From assembly GCA_025529335.1 (NCBI GenBank), contig JAMYHX010000081.1, positions 52,029 to 116,028 of the forward strand: a stretch of 64,000 nt of DNA, read 5' to 3'. Positions within the stretch are counted from its first letter, which is position 1. Every line of letters begins with the position of its first letter. Both the position numbers and the translations under genes were made by a program. This document shows, piece by piece, positions 45,135 through 55,227 of the stretch. Under the pieces are notes generated by a model that worked only from the letters and a program-made list of their open reading frames with translations, was not told the DNA's origin and did not search any database. The DNA is from Rhizopus sp. PT2906 (Eukaryota > Mucoromycota > Mucoromycetes > Mucorales > Rhizopodaceae).

Positions 45135-46471
45135 ATGAAGAAAGACGGAATAAAATCTTATTATCAAGCAAAAATTGAAGAATGTGAATTAGTTTTAAAC
45201 GAAAAGACTCAGGACTTGCGTCGTTTAGAAGCACAACGAAACGCTTTAAACGCAAAAGGTATAGTAAATCTTGGTATTTCTTTATTCTTACCATTATTAT
45301 TATTAGTACGTCTTTTAAAAGAAGAACTTCAGTTATTGCAGGAACCTGGTTCATATGTTGGTGAAGTTGTAAAAGTGATGGGTAAAAAGAAAGTTTTGGT
45401 CAAGGTAAAGATAATCAATAGATTGCATTCACACACAAAGCAGCCATTCTGATTTCTATTAAAAAAGGTTCATCCTGAAGGAAAATTTGTGGTTGATATT
45501 GCTTCCGACATTGACATTTCTCAATTGACACCTTCAACTCGTGTTGCACTTCGTAATGACTCTTATCAACTTCATAAAATATTACCCAACAAGATTGATC
45601 CTCTTGTTTCACTCATGATGGTTGAAAAAGTACCAGACTCCACTTATGAAATGGTCGGTGGTTTAGATCAACAAATCAAAGAAATTAAGGAAGTGATTGA
45701 ATTGCCAGTGAAGCATCCTGAACTTTTTGAATCCCTTGGTATTGCTCAACCCAAGGGTGTTCTCCTTTACGGCCCTCCTGGTACAGGAAAGACACTGTTA
45801 GCAAGAGCAGTGGCCCATCATACAGACTGTCGCTTTATTCGTGTGTCTGGTTCAGAATTAGTACAAAAATATATTGGTGAAGGTAGTCGAATGGTTCGTG
45901 AATTGTTTGTGATGGCAAGGTAAGGAGTTTTGTTTGATATAAGAAAAGATGTTAATTATGATATAGAGAACATGCACCTTCGATTATTTTCATGGATGAA
46001 ATCGATTCTATTGGCTCAGCTCGTATGGAAAGTGGAGGAGGAGGAGATTCTGAAGTACAGAGAACCATGTTGGAACTACTAAATCAGTTGGATGGTTTTG
46101 AACCTACAAAGAATATCAAGGTCATCATGGCTACAAATCGTATAGATATCTTGGACGCTGCATTACTGCGTCCTGGTCGTATTGATCGTAAGATTGAATT
46201 CCCTCCACCAAGTGAAGAAGCACGTGCAGACATTTTAAAGATCCATTCTCGTAAAATGAATCTAACAAGAGGCATCAACCTTCGTAAGATTGCTGAAAAG
46301 ATGAGTGGAAGTAGTGGTGCTGAAGTTAAGGCTGTTTGTACAGAAGCTGGTATGTTTGCTTTGCGTGAACGTCGTGTTCATGTCACTCAAGAAGACTTTG
46401 AAATGGCTGTTGCAAAGGTTATGAAGAAGGATTCAGATGCAAATACAAGTTTAAAGAAACTCTGGAAATAA
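45135..46471 (+). CDS. RPT6: 26S proteasome ATPase subunit Rpt6
   Basis: AAA+ ATPase of the 19S regulatory particle that unfolds substrates and opens the 20S gate. Four exons. The coiled coil (YYQAKIEECELVLNEKTQDL) precedes the OB domain (SYVGEVVKVMGKKKVLVKVH). The AAA domain has Walker A GPPGTGKT, Walker B IIFMDEID, and the arginine-finger motif LLRPGRIDRKIEF. Overall sequence matches Rpt6/PSMC5/Sug1 closely, including EVIELPVKHPELFESLGIAQ. The C-terminus ends in LWK, as is usual for Rpt6. The second intron ends in AAAAAG, a weak acceptor fixed by the conserved VHPEGK. Confidence 0.97.
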
Positions 46472-46483
46472 ACTATTTAATTG

Positions 46484-47256
46484 CTATTTTTTTGTATTCG
46501 AAAGTTTTTTTTCCAGGTCTGCTAATTCTGCTTCTAAAGTGTGTAGTTTGGTATCGAGTAGTTCATTGTATTCTTGTTCTGAGATCTGATGAATAGGAAA
46601 CCAAGAGGGTAAGTGAAATTGACGAAAGAACGTCGATATCTGTGTTTCTTCTGGATTATTTTGTTGTTTGATAATCATTTCCTGTCGCCAGTTATTGCCT
46701 GCTGTGTATATCATCTGAAGACCTGAGCAGATCGCCCCAAACATGATTGCACCAGAAGGTGCTGTCTTTGGTCCACCTAGATGTGCGATTAATAGAGCGT
46801 ATATGACAAAAACTTGAATAAAACTTACGAAAGACTGCAGATAATAAACCACCTGTGGTTGCACCTGCCAATGTGCTGCTAATCAATGCATCTACATCTT
46901 TTGTCTGTGAATCTTTCAGTCCAAACTGTGCATTCTTTTGTCGTTGGTAGGTAATAAATGTTTCTCTAACCACTAATCAAGCTGCATATTAGTTATGCAT
47001 AATGTATATATACAAGTATATATAGCTTACAAAAAAAAGTAGTAGCAAACACACCACAGCTCATTCCAGTAGAAATAGCATATTGTTTGACAGGGGCATT
47101 CTTTAAGACAGCTATAGTAGCTCCACTGGTTGCGCCCATAGCGCCTAATTTGTAGAATAAGTAATTGATCATACAAAATAGCTTCCCTTGAATTTTACCT
47201 GAAATTCCAGAACCCCAAAGCACATTCTCAAGTGCCTCTTTACTCCTTGCATTCAT
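46484..47256 (-). CDS. Tim17/Tim22/Tim23-family membrane protein
   Basis: Four exons joined in phase, about 215 aa. Small-residue-rich membrane segments are LGAMGATSGATIAVL, the segment around YAISTGMSCGVFATTFF, LAGATTGGLLSAVF and SGAIMFGAICSGLQMIY. The loop LVRETFITYQR resembles the conserved VRE of the Tim17 superfamily. The C-terminus is a charged coil (LDTKLHTLEAELADLEKKL). Likely mitochondrial, but distinct from canonical Tim17, Tim22 or Tim23; it may belong to the TIMMDC1-like branch. Its stop is 12 bp from the Rpt6 stop. Confidence 0.75.
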
Positions 47257-48177
47257 TTTGTGACAATTAAAAAAAAAGAAGTAAAAGGGCTCAAGCCACT
47301 TTAAGTGGCGAACTGGGTTATAATTGCATGATGTGTAACAGCCACAATGGTGATTTTTTTCTTAAAGGAGTGGTTAGCTGTGTAAGAAGAGTTCTGAGGG
47401 TTAGTGTTTGAATTTATTACATACTACACTAGAGATGTAGGTATATATATATATATATATACTGAAATGAAGGACGAAATGGATATGAGTGATATAATAA
47501 AGAACTTACTCCCTTTTGTTGTGATTAAATGCATTTGTTTATAATAATATACACTTTTCCCCGAAATCATTGGCACACTTTGTTATGTAATATTTTAGAG
47601 ACACAAGACAAAGGCAAAAGGAGTATTTTTTGAGACTAACCTTTATTCTGAGATAAAGACAGAAGGAACATACAAATGAATTAATGATCTACTATTTATA
47701 GTTGCTATCAAATGGCTGGTAAGCCACTATTCTAAGTGTAGATTATAAATACTGAGGATGCGATTGACTAACGGTTCCTGAGTTCGTAACAAAAACCTTT
47801 CATCTCACGATCTGAGCTATGATACTGCTTTTACCATAAGAGGATTATCTTTTAAAGAAGTGTATCCTTTTGTATAAAGAAGTAATGTTTTATATTCAAA
47901 GAAGAGATTCTGTTTAATTTGACTTATCACTAAAAGTGTGTACATGTAATCTTATAAGGTATGAATTCACTCTATTCATACTGACTACAGTCGTTTATCT
48001 CAATGTCAGTCATAAGCAGGCATTGTTCTACGACACACTTAAAAAAAACACAAGCGCGCTTTTTTATATTTTTTTGGCACACTTTCGAATTTAAAAGAGC
48101 TCTGATCGGCCAATTTATAAAGCCGTAGATATTCTACGGTTTTTAGATCAAATTTGGCCCAATAAACGGTTTCCCTC
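47257..48177. other. intergenic at the edge of the repeat island
   Basis: It holds a (TA)n tract at 47442-47461, a 7-bp inverted repeat GCCACTT/AAGTGGC at 47295-47309 upstream of the Tim17-family gene, and the second 44-bp dispersed repeat at 47988. No gene seen. Confidence 0.5.
47988..48031 (+). repeat. 44-bp dispersed repeat, copy 2
   Basis: Matches 44690-44733 (41/44). It lies at the left edge of the repeat island. Confidence 0.75.
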
Positions 48178-48241
48178 TGCTGGTTACTAAAGGTAAGCGA
48201 CAATATTACACTCAGGGTGGTCATCCTTAAAGTAATAAACA

Positions 48242-49080
48242 CTAATCCAATCGTCTTTTATTGAACGATCTGTTTTTGATAAAATTAATTGAGATAGTTT
48301 TACATTTAAAGTTACTCCTATCACTGCTTGACTGTATGCACAATTTCTTATGCATACTGCTGATCATGTGTAGCTTGTTTACCTCATCAATGAAGCTTAA
48401 CATGTCAGTTTTTTGTTTTGGAAGTGTTACTTTGCATATTTCTGCAAAAGTATATAACTTTTGCCAATTATTTTGCATTAAATAAAATGTAATTATTGGG
48501 CCTAAGACATCATTATTAGAGCTTTTATGATTGAATGTTTTTTTGGGAATTATTTACCAACGGGCTGAAAGCCAATGACTGCTTCCATATTGCTCTTGTC
48601 GAGAATATCTTTTGTAAAAAAAGCAATTCTATTGAGGTCTTTTTGGGCTGAGTGCTCTGAGGCCGACTCAACCTTGACTTCTCCTACCACGCTTTTGTAA
48701 GCCTCGTGGCCATTGTCATAGACGCTGACCAGGTAGTCTGGCCGACAATTGGTTGAAGTGATTCCAGTTGACCTTATCCGCGCTACCATTCAATAAATAG
48801 TTATATGAGCACTATACCATGTATATTTCAAAAAAAAAAAAAAAAAAAAAGCTTACGCATGAGGAATCGTCAATGGATCCTCAGAACCAAACAGAGCTTT
48901 CATAAGGAGACGAATAAAAGAACACATCCATTCAAGTTCTAAGATTGGAAAGTTTCTACTTTCAAAGGTTTCCGCTATTCCACAGAATAATGTTAATTTT
49001 TTCTATCTTGGCCAATATTTATATAAGCTTACATAGCTTGAATTGCCTGTATGGCCGGAATACACTCTGCATTTGTCTTT
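48242..49080 (-). pseudogene. unknown repeated family, copy A (PD-X18-ExK motif)
   Basis: Conserved blocks read in order on the minus strand. They are IPAIQAIQA (about 49030-49060), LEWMCSFIRLLMKALFGS (about 48870-48930), a block at 48550-48789 containing RPDY, VVGEVKV and VIGFQPVGK, and a block at 48242-48478 with KLYTFAEICKVTLP, FIDEVNKLHMISSM and CKTIS. The third block has PD, 18 residues, then EVK, the pattern of PD-(D/E)xK nucleases. Introns can be proposed between blocks, but two junctions do not keep phase, so it is probably degenerate or my model is wrong. No known family recognised. Confidence 0.5.
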
Positions 49081-49305
49081 TTAATTATAAAATAAAGCAG
49101 TTAAGTCGACACCTTGCGAATTACATTATTTATAAAGAAGAGCTAAATGTTGTTAAAGAAGACGCGTAAGCGTTATACAACGAGAGAGAATCCATGACTG
49201 CTTTTATATGTCGTCACTGACATTATTTATGCTTATATTATACTGATTACTAAAGGTAGGCGACAATAGTACACCTATTGATGGCCATCCTCAAAGGGAT
49301 AAACA

Positions 49306-49545
49306 TTAAGCCAGCTTTCTTTTATTAGGCGTTTTGCTTTTTGTAAAATTCATGGAAATGGTTCTACATCTGAAATGGCTTTTGTCACTGCTTGATTGCA
49401 TACACAGCTTCTTATGCATACTGCTGATCATATGTAACTTGTTTACTTTGTCAATAAAATTCCATAAATCACTTTTCTTCTATGGAAGCGTTATTGTGCA
49501 GATTTCTGTACATGTGTACAACTTTGGAAAATTAGTTTGCGTAAT
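49306..49545 (-). pseudogene. unknown repeated family, copy B (last block only)
   Basis: This matches the last block of copy A (FIDKVNKLHMISSMHKKLC, then FRCRTIS) but has an in-frame TAG near its start. The surrounding 49245-49548 is a direct repeat of 48178-48480. The PD/ExK block is missing. Confidence 0.6.
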
Positions 49546-49579
49546 ATACAGTGCTTCCAGCAAGCAATGTCGCAGCCAG

Positions 49580-50109
49580 TCAAAGCTGATGTCGTGTCAC
49601 AGTGATTTCTTGGTGATCAAAAAAGATTTTTATTGCTGTTTGGTATAGTTGAATGATCATCGGATCGTTCATAGTACAGATTATCAGAATGATTCTTTCT
49701 CCAGATTTAAAGAAGTTGGCAAGAACAGAGATGGGGAGCAATTTGTCCTTATTCAATTCTTCTTGAATACTGTCATATGTCGCAAGAATCATATCCTTGG
49801 CAAAGTGATCGCTGGGTGTTTGTAAACAATATGGAAATTGCGGATAGGTGATGAACTTGGATGCCAGGGATTTTGATGCAACATTCTTTATGCAAAAATC
49901 AGCAAAACCGGATATTCCTTACACTGCTGATGGACATCCAGGCAATAGCGGATGGCCCGGCTTATGAAGTCTTCGTTGACGATTTGTTGCACTTCTACTA
50001 CAATTGATGGGAATTTCTTGAAGAAGTACGAACTTGGAGTGTACAACACATCACAAATTGCACCATCATTAAACGATGGACCAATACTACGAGAACTATC
50101 TCTACCCAC
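49580..50109 (-). pseudogene. Rpn-like PD-(D/E)xK nuclease relic
   Basis: The first frame holds DGAICDVLYTP, SIVVEVQQ and FISRAIRYCLDVHQQCKEYP. The second holds DMILATYDSIQEELNK, ANFFKSGERIILIICTMND and LYQTAIKIFFDHQE. They are the two halves of one protein separated by a one-base frame change at a T run near 49905. Asp, then ExQ, then a hydrophobic YP-V-L strand resembles the core of the Rpn/PD-(D/E)xK transposase-associated nucleases. Similar sequences are, to my knowledge, abundant in Mucorales genomes. The N-terminus is missing and runs into minisatellite DNA. Confidence 0.6.
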
Positions 50110-50253
50110 TAGTCTCAGGTATGCTGTTCAAAACTTCCTTGCCAACTAGGTTAACTTCCCTGCGGAACCGTGTCCCGTGCCTTAATATAGCTTAGGAACA
50201 TAGCTAACAATAATTCACACTCTGATGATAGGCGATATCAACGCTGTTTATCG

Positions 50254-50360
50254 TTCAGGTACATGGTTCGGATATATTGGTGGCTTAGGTATATGGTTCA
50301 GGTACATGGTTCGGATATACTGGTGGCTTAGGTATATGGTTCAGGTACATCGTTCGCATA
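50254..50360 (+). repeat. 43-bp minisatellite, about 2.5 copies
   Basis: Units beginning CAGGTACATGGTTCGGATAT start at 50256, 50299 and 50342, exactly 43 bp apart and nearly identical. Confidence 0.9.
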
Positions 50361-50371
50361 ACTTCATGCGA

Positions 50372-50450
50372 GCTAGGTTAAGCTCCCTGCCAGCTAGGTT
50401 TAGTTCCTTGCGGGCTAGGTTAAGTTCCTTGCGGGCTAGGTTAGTATTGA
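50372..50450 (+). repeat. 21-bp minisatellite, about 3.7 copies
   Basis: Units beginning GCTAGGTT start at 50372, 50393, 50414 and 50435. Both strands stay open across it, encoding heptads such as SSLRARL on the plus strand and LARKELN on the minus. A single related unit lies near 50146. Confidence 0.9.
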
Positions 50451-50481
50451 TTATGACGCCATTCTTTTTTTATAAAGTTTA

Positions 50482-51290
50482 TTATAAAGGATATTTATAT
50501 TCTTTTTTTGATATCTTCATGTCAATATAGTCTAGCGATAAAGTCTTGCATCGGAAACTAGAAATGTATTCTTTTGAAGGGTTGCATGATTGTTGATGGA
50601 TGATTGACAGCATATACAATTTGTCTACTTCGGCAATAAACTCTACGGCATTTTTAATTGTTATTGGCATCCTTATAGTGCAAAGCTCGATAAAGGTATA
50701 TACTTGTAGTGAAAAAATTGTCATGGCATAAAACGTTATTTCAACTCCTTTCAAAACAAAAATGAATATATGTATTTTCTCTGTATGCCGTTAATTTTTA
50801 CCAACAGCCTGGAACCCTATTACTGTACCTAGGTTATGTTTATCCATGGCCTCTTTACAAAATATGGCTATACGGTAAAGATCTACAGTGATGCCTTTTT
50901 TCCTTGTTTCTTTTATCTTTATCTCCCCAATAACATTAGTATATCGGTTATTTTCATTACCGTATACTTCTACAATGTAATCTGGTCGACTACCGTTCGT
51001 TATACACCCCATACTGAATGCTTTGTTGGATCTAATAATATTGGTCCAAGCTTAGTAACTAATTAATAACCTAGGCACTTGAGACTTACACATGTGATAC
51101 AGCTTCTTCGTTTGATGATCTAAACAAATTGTTCATCAAGGGGTGTATATATGATGCTTGCAAATGCCCTTCAGAAATAGGAAATACATCTTTTGTTTGC
51201 GTTGCTAACACGCTTAATTCTTTATTAATGCAACATATAAATTCTAATTTGAAATCTGTGCAATACTTACACTGCTTGTACTGCACATAT
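50482..51290 (-). pseudogene. unknown repeated family, copy C (best preserved)
   Basis: Blocks in the same order as copy A: ICAVQAV, YIHPLMNNLFRSS, a block at 50791-51012 with RPDY, NVIGEIKI and VIGFQAVGK, and a block at 50482-50754 with VYTFIELCTIRMP, FIAEVDKLYMLSI and FRCKTLS. PD and E-x-K are again exactly 18 residues apart. The junction CAT-GT|gtaagt to ATTATTAG|A joins the second and third blocks in phase. The first junction does not. It may be a functional gene with an exon I could not place, or an older relic. Confidence 0.45.
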
Positions 51291-51543
51291 CACAGCACGA
51301 TAGGAATCCTTCGAATTTTTGCTAATTTTGACATTTTGTACCTATGATATCGCCCAACAAAGCTTTTGAATGTGCAGCGTCAAGGTAAACATGACTTTAT
51401 AAAGCTACCGTCCTGAATTGTTTCTTTTCACGAAGAAAGAGATAAAAAGAAATGTTGTTATTAATGTATTTATTCTAATTTTATGTTGTCAGTTGATCAA
51501 CAAAGACCACTGAGCTCACGTGTAATTATGATGACATCGTATT

Positions 51544-51918
51544 TTATATCAGAGAGAGTGAACTGGACAGCCTTAGGTTAGGCAGAGACTTTGGTAGTGT
51601 GAAAATGTAAAGTGATGTCATATGTAGCGCTTCAAGGAAGCGTTCGTAGCAATAGCCAAACGATGTAGATGAAGTGATGTATGCTTTGTCGGGAGCACCA
51701 ACGACAGCTTTTGCGATAAGGTTCAAGATGGACTTATCTTGTAGCATGAGTTTACTAATGGTATCGGTACCTGGACGAAACTCAGAAGGTAATTTGTATC
51801 GAAGAAGTTCTTCACTGATTCCCGTCATGATTTCTAGAAATAAACTAAGAGCACCAATCTGGTCTGAAGAACAGAAAAAGAGAGGAAAGGAAATGTGTCC
51901 AAGGGCACATTCAGGCAC
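51544..51918 (-). CDS. unrecognised coding exon
   Basis: An open frame of about 124 codons follows a strong poly-T/TTGCAG acceptor ending near 51920. It reads CALGHISFPLFFCSSDQIG, LFLEIMTGISEELLRY and TSFGYCYERFLEALHM. The composition is protein-like and not low in complexity. The upstream exon could not be fixed because the adjoining sequence is transposon relic. The family is unknown to me. Confidence 0.4.
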   Translation of the reverse strand: MPECALGHISFPLFFCSSDQIGALSLFLEIMTGISEELLRYKLPSEFRPGTDTISKLMLQDKSILNLIAKAVVGAPDKAYITSSTSFGYCYERFLEALHMTSLYIFTLPKSLPNLRLSSSLSLI

Positions 51919-52050
51919 TGCAAAAAAAAAAAAAAAAGGCAGGCTTTGAAAACCAGAAAAAAAAAACCTTTTCTCTGTTGATTAGTTTAAGCTGTGCTTT
52001 GACTTTTGGTTGCTGTTTAGTCGTCTTTATCGTAGATAGTTGGGCTGCCG

Positions 52051-52611
52051 TTAAGTGGCGATGGATGGGGTCCCATTACATATGAAATTATAAACAGTGC
52101 TGCGTGAAACTTTGAGATCACTGAACCGTTTCAATAAGTGCTCGATCACTTCAACCACAGCAGCAGATGGATTAACATCAGTCAAGATACACCTACGGTC
52201 AACCTGTTTACAATTCTCAAAAACACTATCAGGACGCATATGATATTGCTTAACCCATCTCTGAGCAGTTCAAATATGAATGCCCAACTGCTTCACGGCA
52301 GCTGATGCACTCACACACTTTTCAATCTTTAGATCGAAAAATCGAACCTTATCCTGGACGGTGTAGTGCACATAATCACGCTTTATATTGGTATTTTTCA
52401 CTAGAATGTCTTCATCTTTTGGCTTTTCAATTAATATCGGGCAAGCCGATGAAAGACCACTGAAGGCTGCATATTTTAAGTATTCATTATGAGTCGCAAT
52501 CGCCTCAACAACAAATTCATCCTGACCAACAATGTACTCTATGGGTTCAAGACCTCCATTCTTATCAATGACATTTCCATGCCCATCTTCAAATAAAAAT
52601 ATTGTGCTCAT
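52051..52611 (-). mobile_element. internally deleted DNA-transposon transposase relic
   Basis: The N-terminal part matches transposases common in Mucorales: DYVHYTVQDKVRFFDL, SAAVKQLGIHI, then a TGA, then TAQRWVKQYHMRPDSVFE, LLKRFSDLKVSRSTVYNF. The sequence then jumps from ICN directly to GTPSIAT, a motif that normally lies far downstream after the catalytic core, and stops. So it has lost the DDE region. The in-frame TGA occupies a position where CGA (Arg) would be expected. The helix-turn-helix half is otherwise intact. Confidence 0.7.
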
Positions 52612-52628
52612 GTTAAAATGTAAAGAAA

Positions 52629-52711
52629 AAGATCTCTTTTGATCACCAAGAAATCACCGTGATACGACATCAATTTTAACTGGATGTGACATTGCTTGCT
52701 GGAAGCACTGT
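52629..52711 (+). repeat. stray 3' tail of the Rpn-like nuclease relic
   Basis: The reverse complement closely matches 49551-49632. In frame it encodes ISFDHQEITVIRHQF then a stop, against IFFDHQEITVTRHQL at 49580. The copy begins abruptly just after the transposase relic. Confidence 0.75.
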
Positions 52712-52962
52712 ATTTTTAAAAAAAGGAAATCTGTCAAGGATTCTCTAGGTTTAGAAATGCAGAACAATATGTATAGAAAGTATGTTTGAAAAGAATAAAG
52801 ACAGTAACTGCAAACACAGGCTGATATTGTTGATCATTTAGCTTCTATGGCAACATTATTTCTCATGGTATTCTCTCCCTATTTTCTATAGAAATATCCT
52901 GTATCATATGAAAAATGCGATGCTTGAAAGATCTATGTTTGTTGAGGATGCTTTTATTCGTT

Positions 52963-54276
52963 TTAGTTCTTTGAAATCGCAGGACGATAATACATTGTTG
53001 TAACATACTATGACAAAATGGATAATGAGCACAAGTCTATCACTTTCACTCTATTTACATACCTTTTTACGATATCGCGTTGTTGTTGCCAAAGCCATGA
53101 CATTATCTTTGATAGAACATGCATATAAATGATTTAAGGTGACATGATTTGGTTCTTGCAACACTGAATTATCTTCTTCGCTCACTGTTTGTGAGTTCAA
53201 CAACACTTTATCAAGATGAGGGGGTAATATCGGTGGCTGTGGCTGTTTCTTTTCCCAGTCTGCACTAGACTTTCTCTGTCCATCACTCTCGGTTGATTCA
53301 GATAACGCCAGTAACTCTGGTGGAATGGTATTCGTGTATTCTTCATCTATTGATTCTGTAGATGATACCATATCCTCTTCTCCTTCACCTAATCTTTCCT
53401 CCTCCTCTTCGTCCATAACCTGTAGGTAATTGACCAAGTTTCCATCTGGATCTGTTGCTGTCTCCAAGTCATTCGAACATTTCCACTCGTCATCGACAAT
53501 AAATTTAAGGCGATGAGTGCCGGGCGGTAATTCCAATACGGCACTGAAATCATGCGTGCTAAAGAAAAGAAAAAAAGAGTTAGGATATAAGCATATATAA
53601 ATCAACATGACATCTTGCCTCTTCACTAGCTTGATCTTGTGTTTCCATCCATTAAAGGTCCCTGTAACATAAACATTATTTCCTCCTTGAGTCCAAGTAA
53701 TAATAGTGGGGACACCTATCAGATATGCAAAGTATAAGAACCCCGTAAAATGGGGCATTATATCATAAAAAAAAACTGGCGTTTACCTTGGGCTTTTATT
53801 GGCACTGCTGCCGTTGTTGCTGTTGTTGTTGCTGTTGTTGGGGTAATGGGTTCCTCATCGTTTTCTGAGTCACGAGTGATACTCATACCACGAGCACGAT
53901 AGTATGGACCACTGATAGATGCACGATGTTGATGAGACGATGTCGAAGAAGATAACGAATTAAACCACGGACTGGCTCCACCTGTAGCACTTGACACCCA
54001 GCCTGATTTACCTGTGGCCACAGGAACAGCCTTGGTTGTCTCTTTTGGTTCTTGTTTGACTTTGGTCACTTCAGTTGGATGAATCTCAGGTGGAGGCTCT
54101 GTTACTGATAGCTGTGGGTACTCTGTCTGACATGTATTACTATTATTATTATTATTATTATTATTATTGCTATGAGCTGTTATGGTTGGAAAGTCAGAGC
54201 TAACAGAAGTAGAGTTGCTATTGTTTCTGCTTCTTCTTTGTTGAACATTAGATTCAGTTGAATTTGTATTTCCCAT
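52963..54276 (-). CDS. AMPK/SNF1 complex beta subunit
   Basis: Four exons give about 374 aa. The scaffold joins the SNF1 kinase to its gamma subunit and targets it. The N-terminus MGNTNSTE has the Gly2 myristoylation signal seen in animal AMPK beta. A Ser/Asn-rich region follows. The glycogen-binding domain spans the second and third exons (NNVYVTGTFNGWKHKIKLVK, then THDFSAVLELPPGTHRLKF). The C-terminal domain has PPHLDKVLLNS, PNHVTLNHLYACSIKDNVM and, after a last intron, YVTTMYYRPA. The intron 53559-53618 has a GC donor (AG|GCAAGA). Confidence 0.93.
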
Positions 54277-54360
54277 TTTAAATAAGAAAAGAAAAGGAAA
54301 AAAAAAAGACCAAAATTGACTCAGGTTTATGCATACACAAAAAAGATTGATTTATTACGT

Positions 54361-55149
54361 CTAGTTTCCTTTAAACTGTTGCTCTTTATATTGATCCTGC
54401 CATCTATGCTGTTCTGCAATACTGTGAACCTTGAATCCAAAGATGCGAGGAACATATCTCTCGGAGCTCTTGCTTGGCAAATAGTTGGGGTAGACTTGAA
54501 ATAACATATGAGGGAAAGATGTACCAAAGTAAGCACCATCAATAGCTGCATGTCGAGATGATTTTGGATTGTAAATATCTTCACATCGAGGACAGTAAAG
54601 CTTAACTGTCTTTGTCATTGGGATATCAGATAGTCCCACAGGTAGTAATGACTGCATGTTACAAAGTACTCGAGGACAACGACCAAATTCTGCCCGTTTG
54701 TATTTATCAAGCTATTATACAAAGTAAAGGGTACGTTTATTAGATGAACAGCAATTATATACTTAATTTACCATCTTGAATAAGCCTCTGTTCGTAATGA
54801 GAAATCTGGCATGAATGAGGCCAAATAAATGACGAGCTGTCTTTTCAATCTCTTCTCTTACTTTCTCATCCACACTTTCCTCGTCTATAGAAACAAATAC
54901 AGCATATATATACATATTTATATATATTTGAATAGCAAGATTTCATTAAAGTATACCAAAATTGTCAGTGATCATATTAAGTGCTTCTGTATAATACTGG
55001 GGCACCTCAGCACTTAATCCGGTCAAGTTGAATCTGTCCAAAATGTATTCTTCATCCACTTCACAAAAATATTCATTGCCCTTTGTATCCAAAAACCAGT
55101 CTATCCAATACTTTGCATATTCACTTTCTGAACCACTGCTGCTAGCCAT
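54361..55149 (-). CDS. CKB: casein kinase II regulatory subunit beta
   Basis: Three exons, about 218 aa. The beta dimer stabilises and targets CK2. The conserved opening is YWIDWFLDTKGNEYFCEVDE, followed by an acidic loop rebuilt across the first intron (DNF|DEESVDE). The zinc-binding region has CPRVLC and CPRCEDIY. The C-terminus FGFKVHSIAEQHRWQDQY is also diagnostic. Length matches the family, and no breaks are seen. Confidence 0.95.
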
Positions 55150-55227
55150 TGTTACTGTTATTAATTAGAGAGAAAGAGAAAAAATAGGGGACGAAAAAGG
55201 ATTTTATTTCAATTCACGTGCCGATGA

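Noticed and set aside
47295..47309. Palindrome GCCACTT-T-AAGTGGC upstream of the Tim17-family gene
   Set aside because: Could be a factor site, but a single short palindrome in promoter DNA is weak evidence and no second copy was seen.
49334..49648. 104-codon hydrophobic open frame on the + strand
   Set aside because: It is the antisense of repeated-family copy B and the nuclease tail; the same antisense frame recurs opposite copy A.
44400..53000. CRISPR-like array or prokaryotic defence island
   Set aside because: The repeats are minisatellites and decayed elements with eukaryotic introns; no regular spacers or bacterial genes are present.
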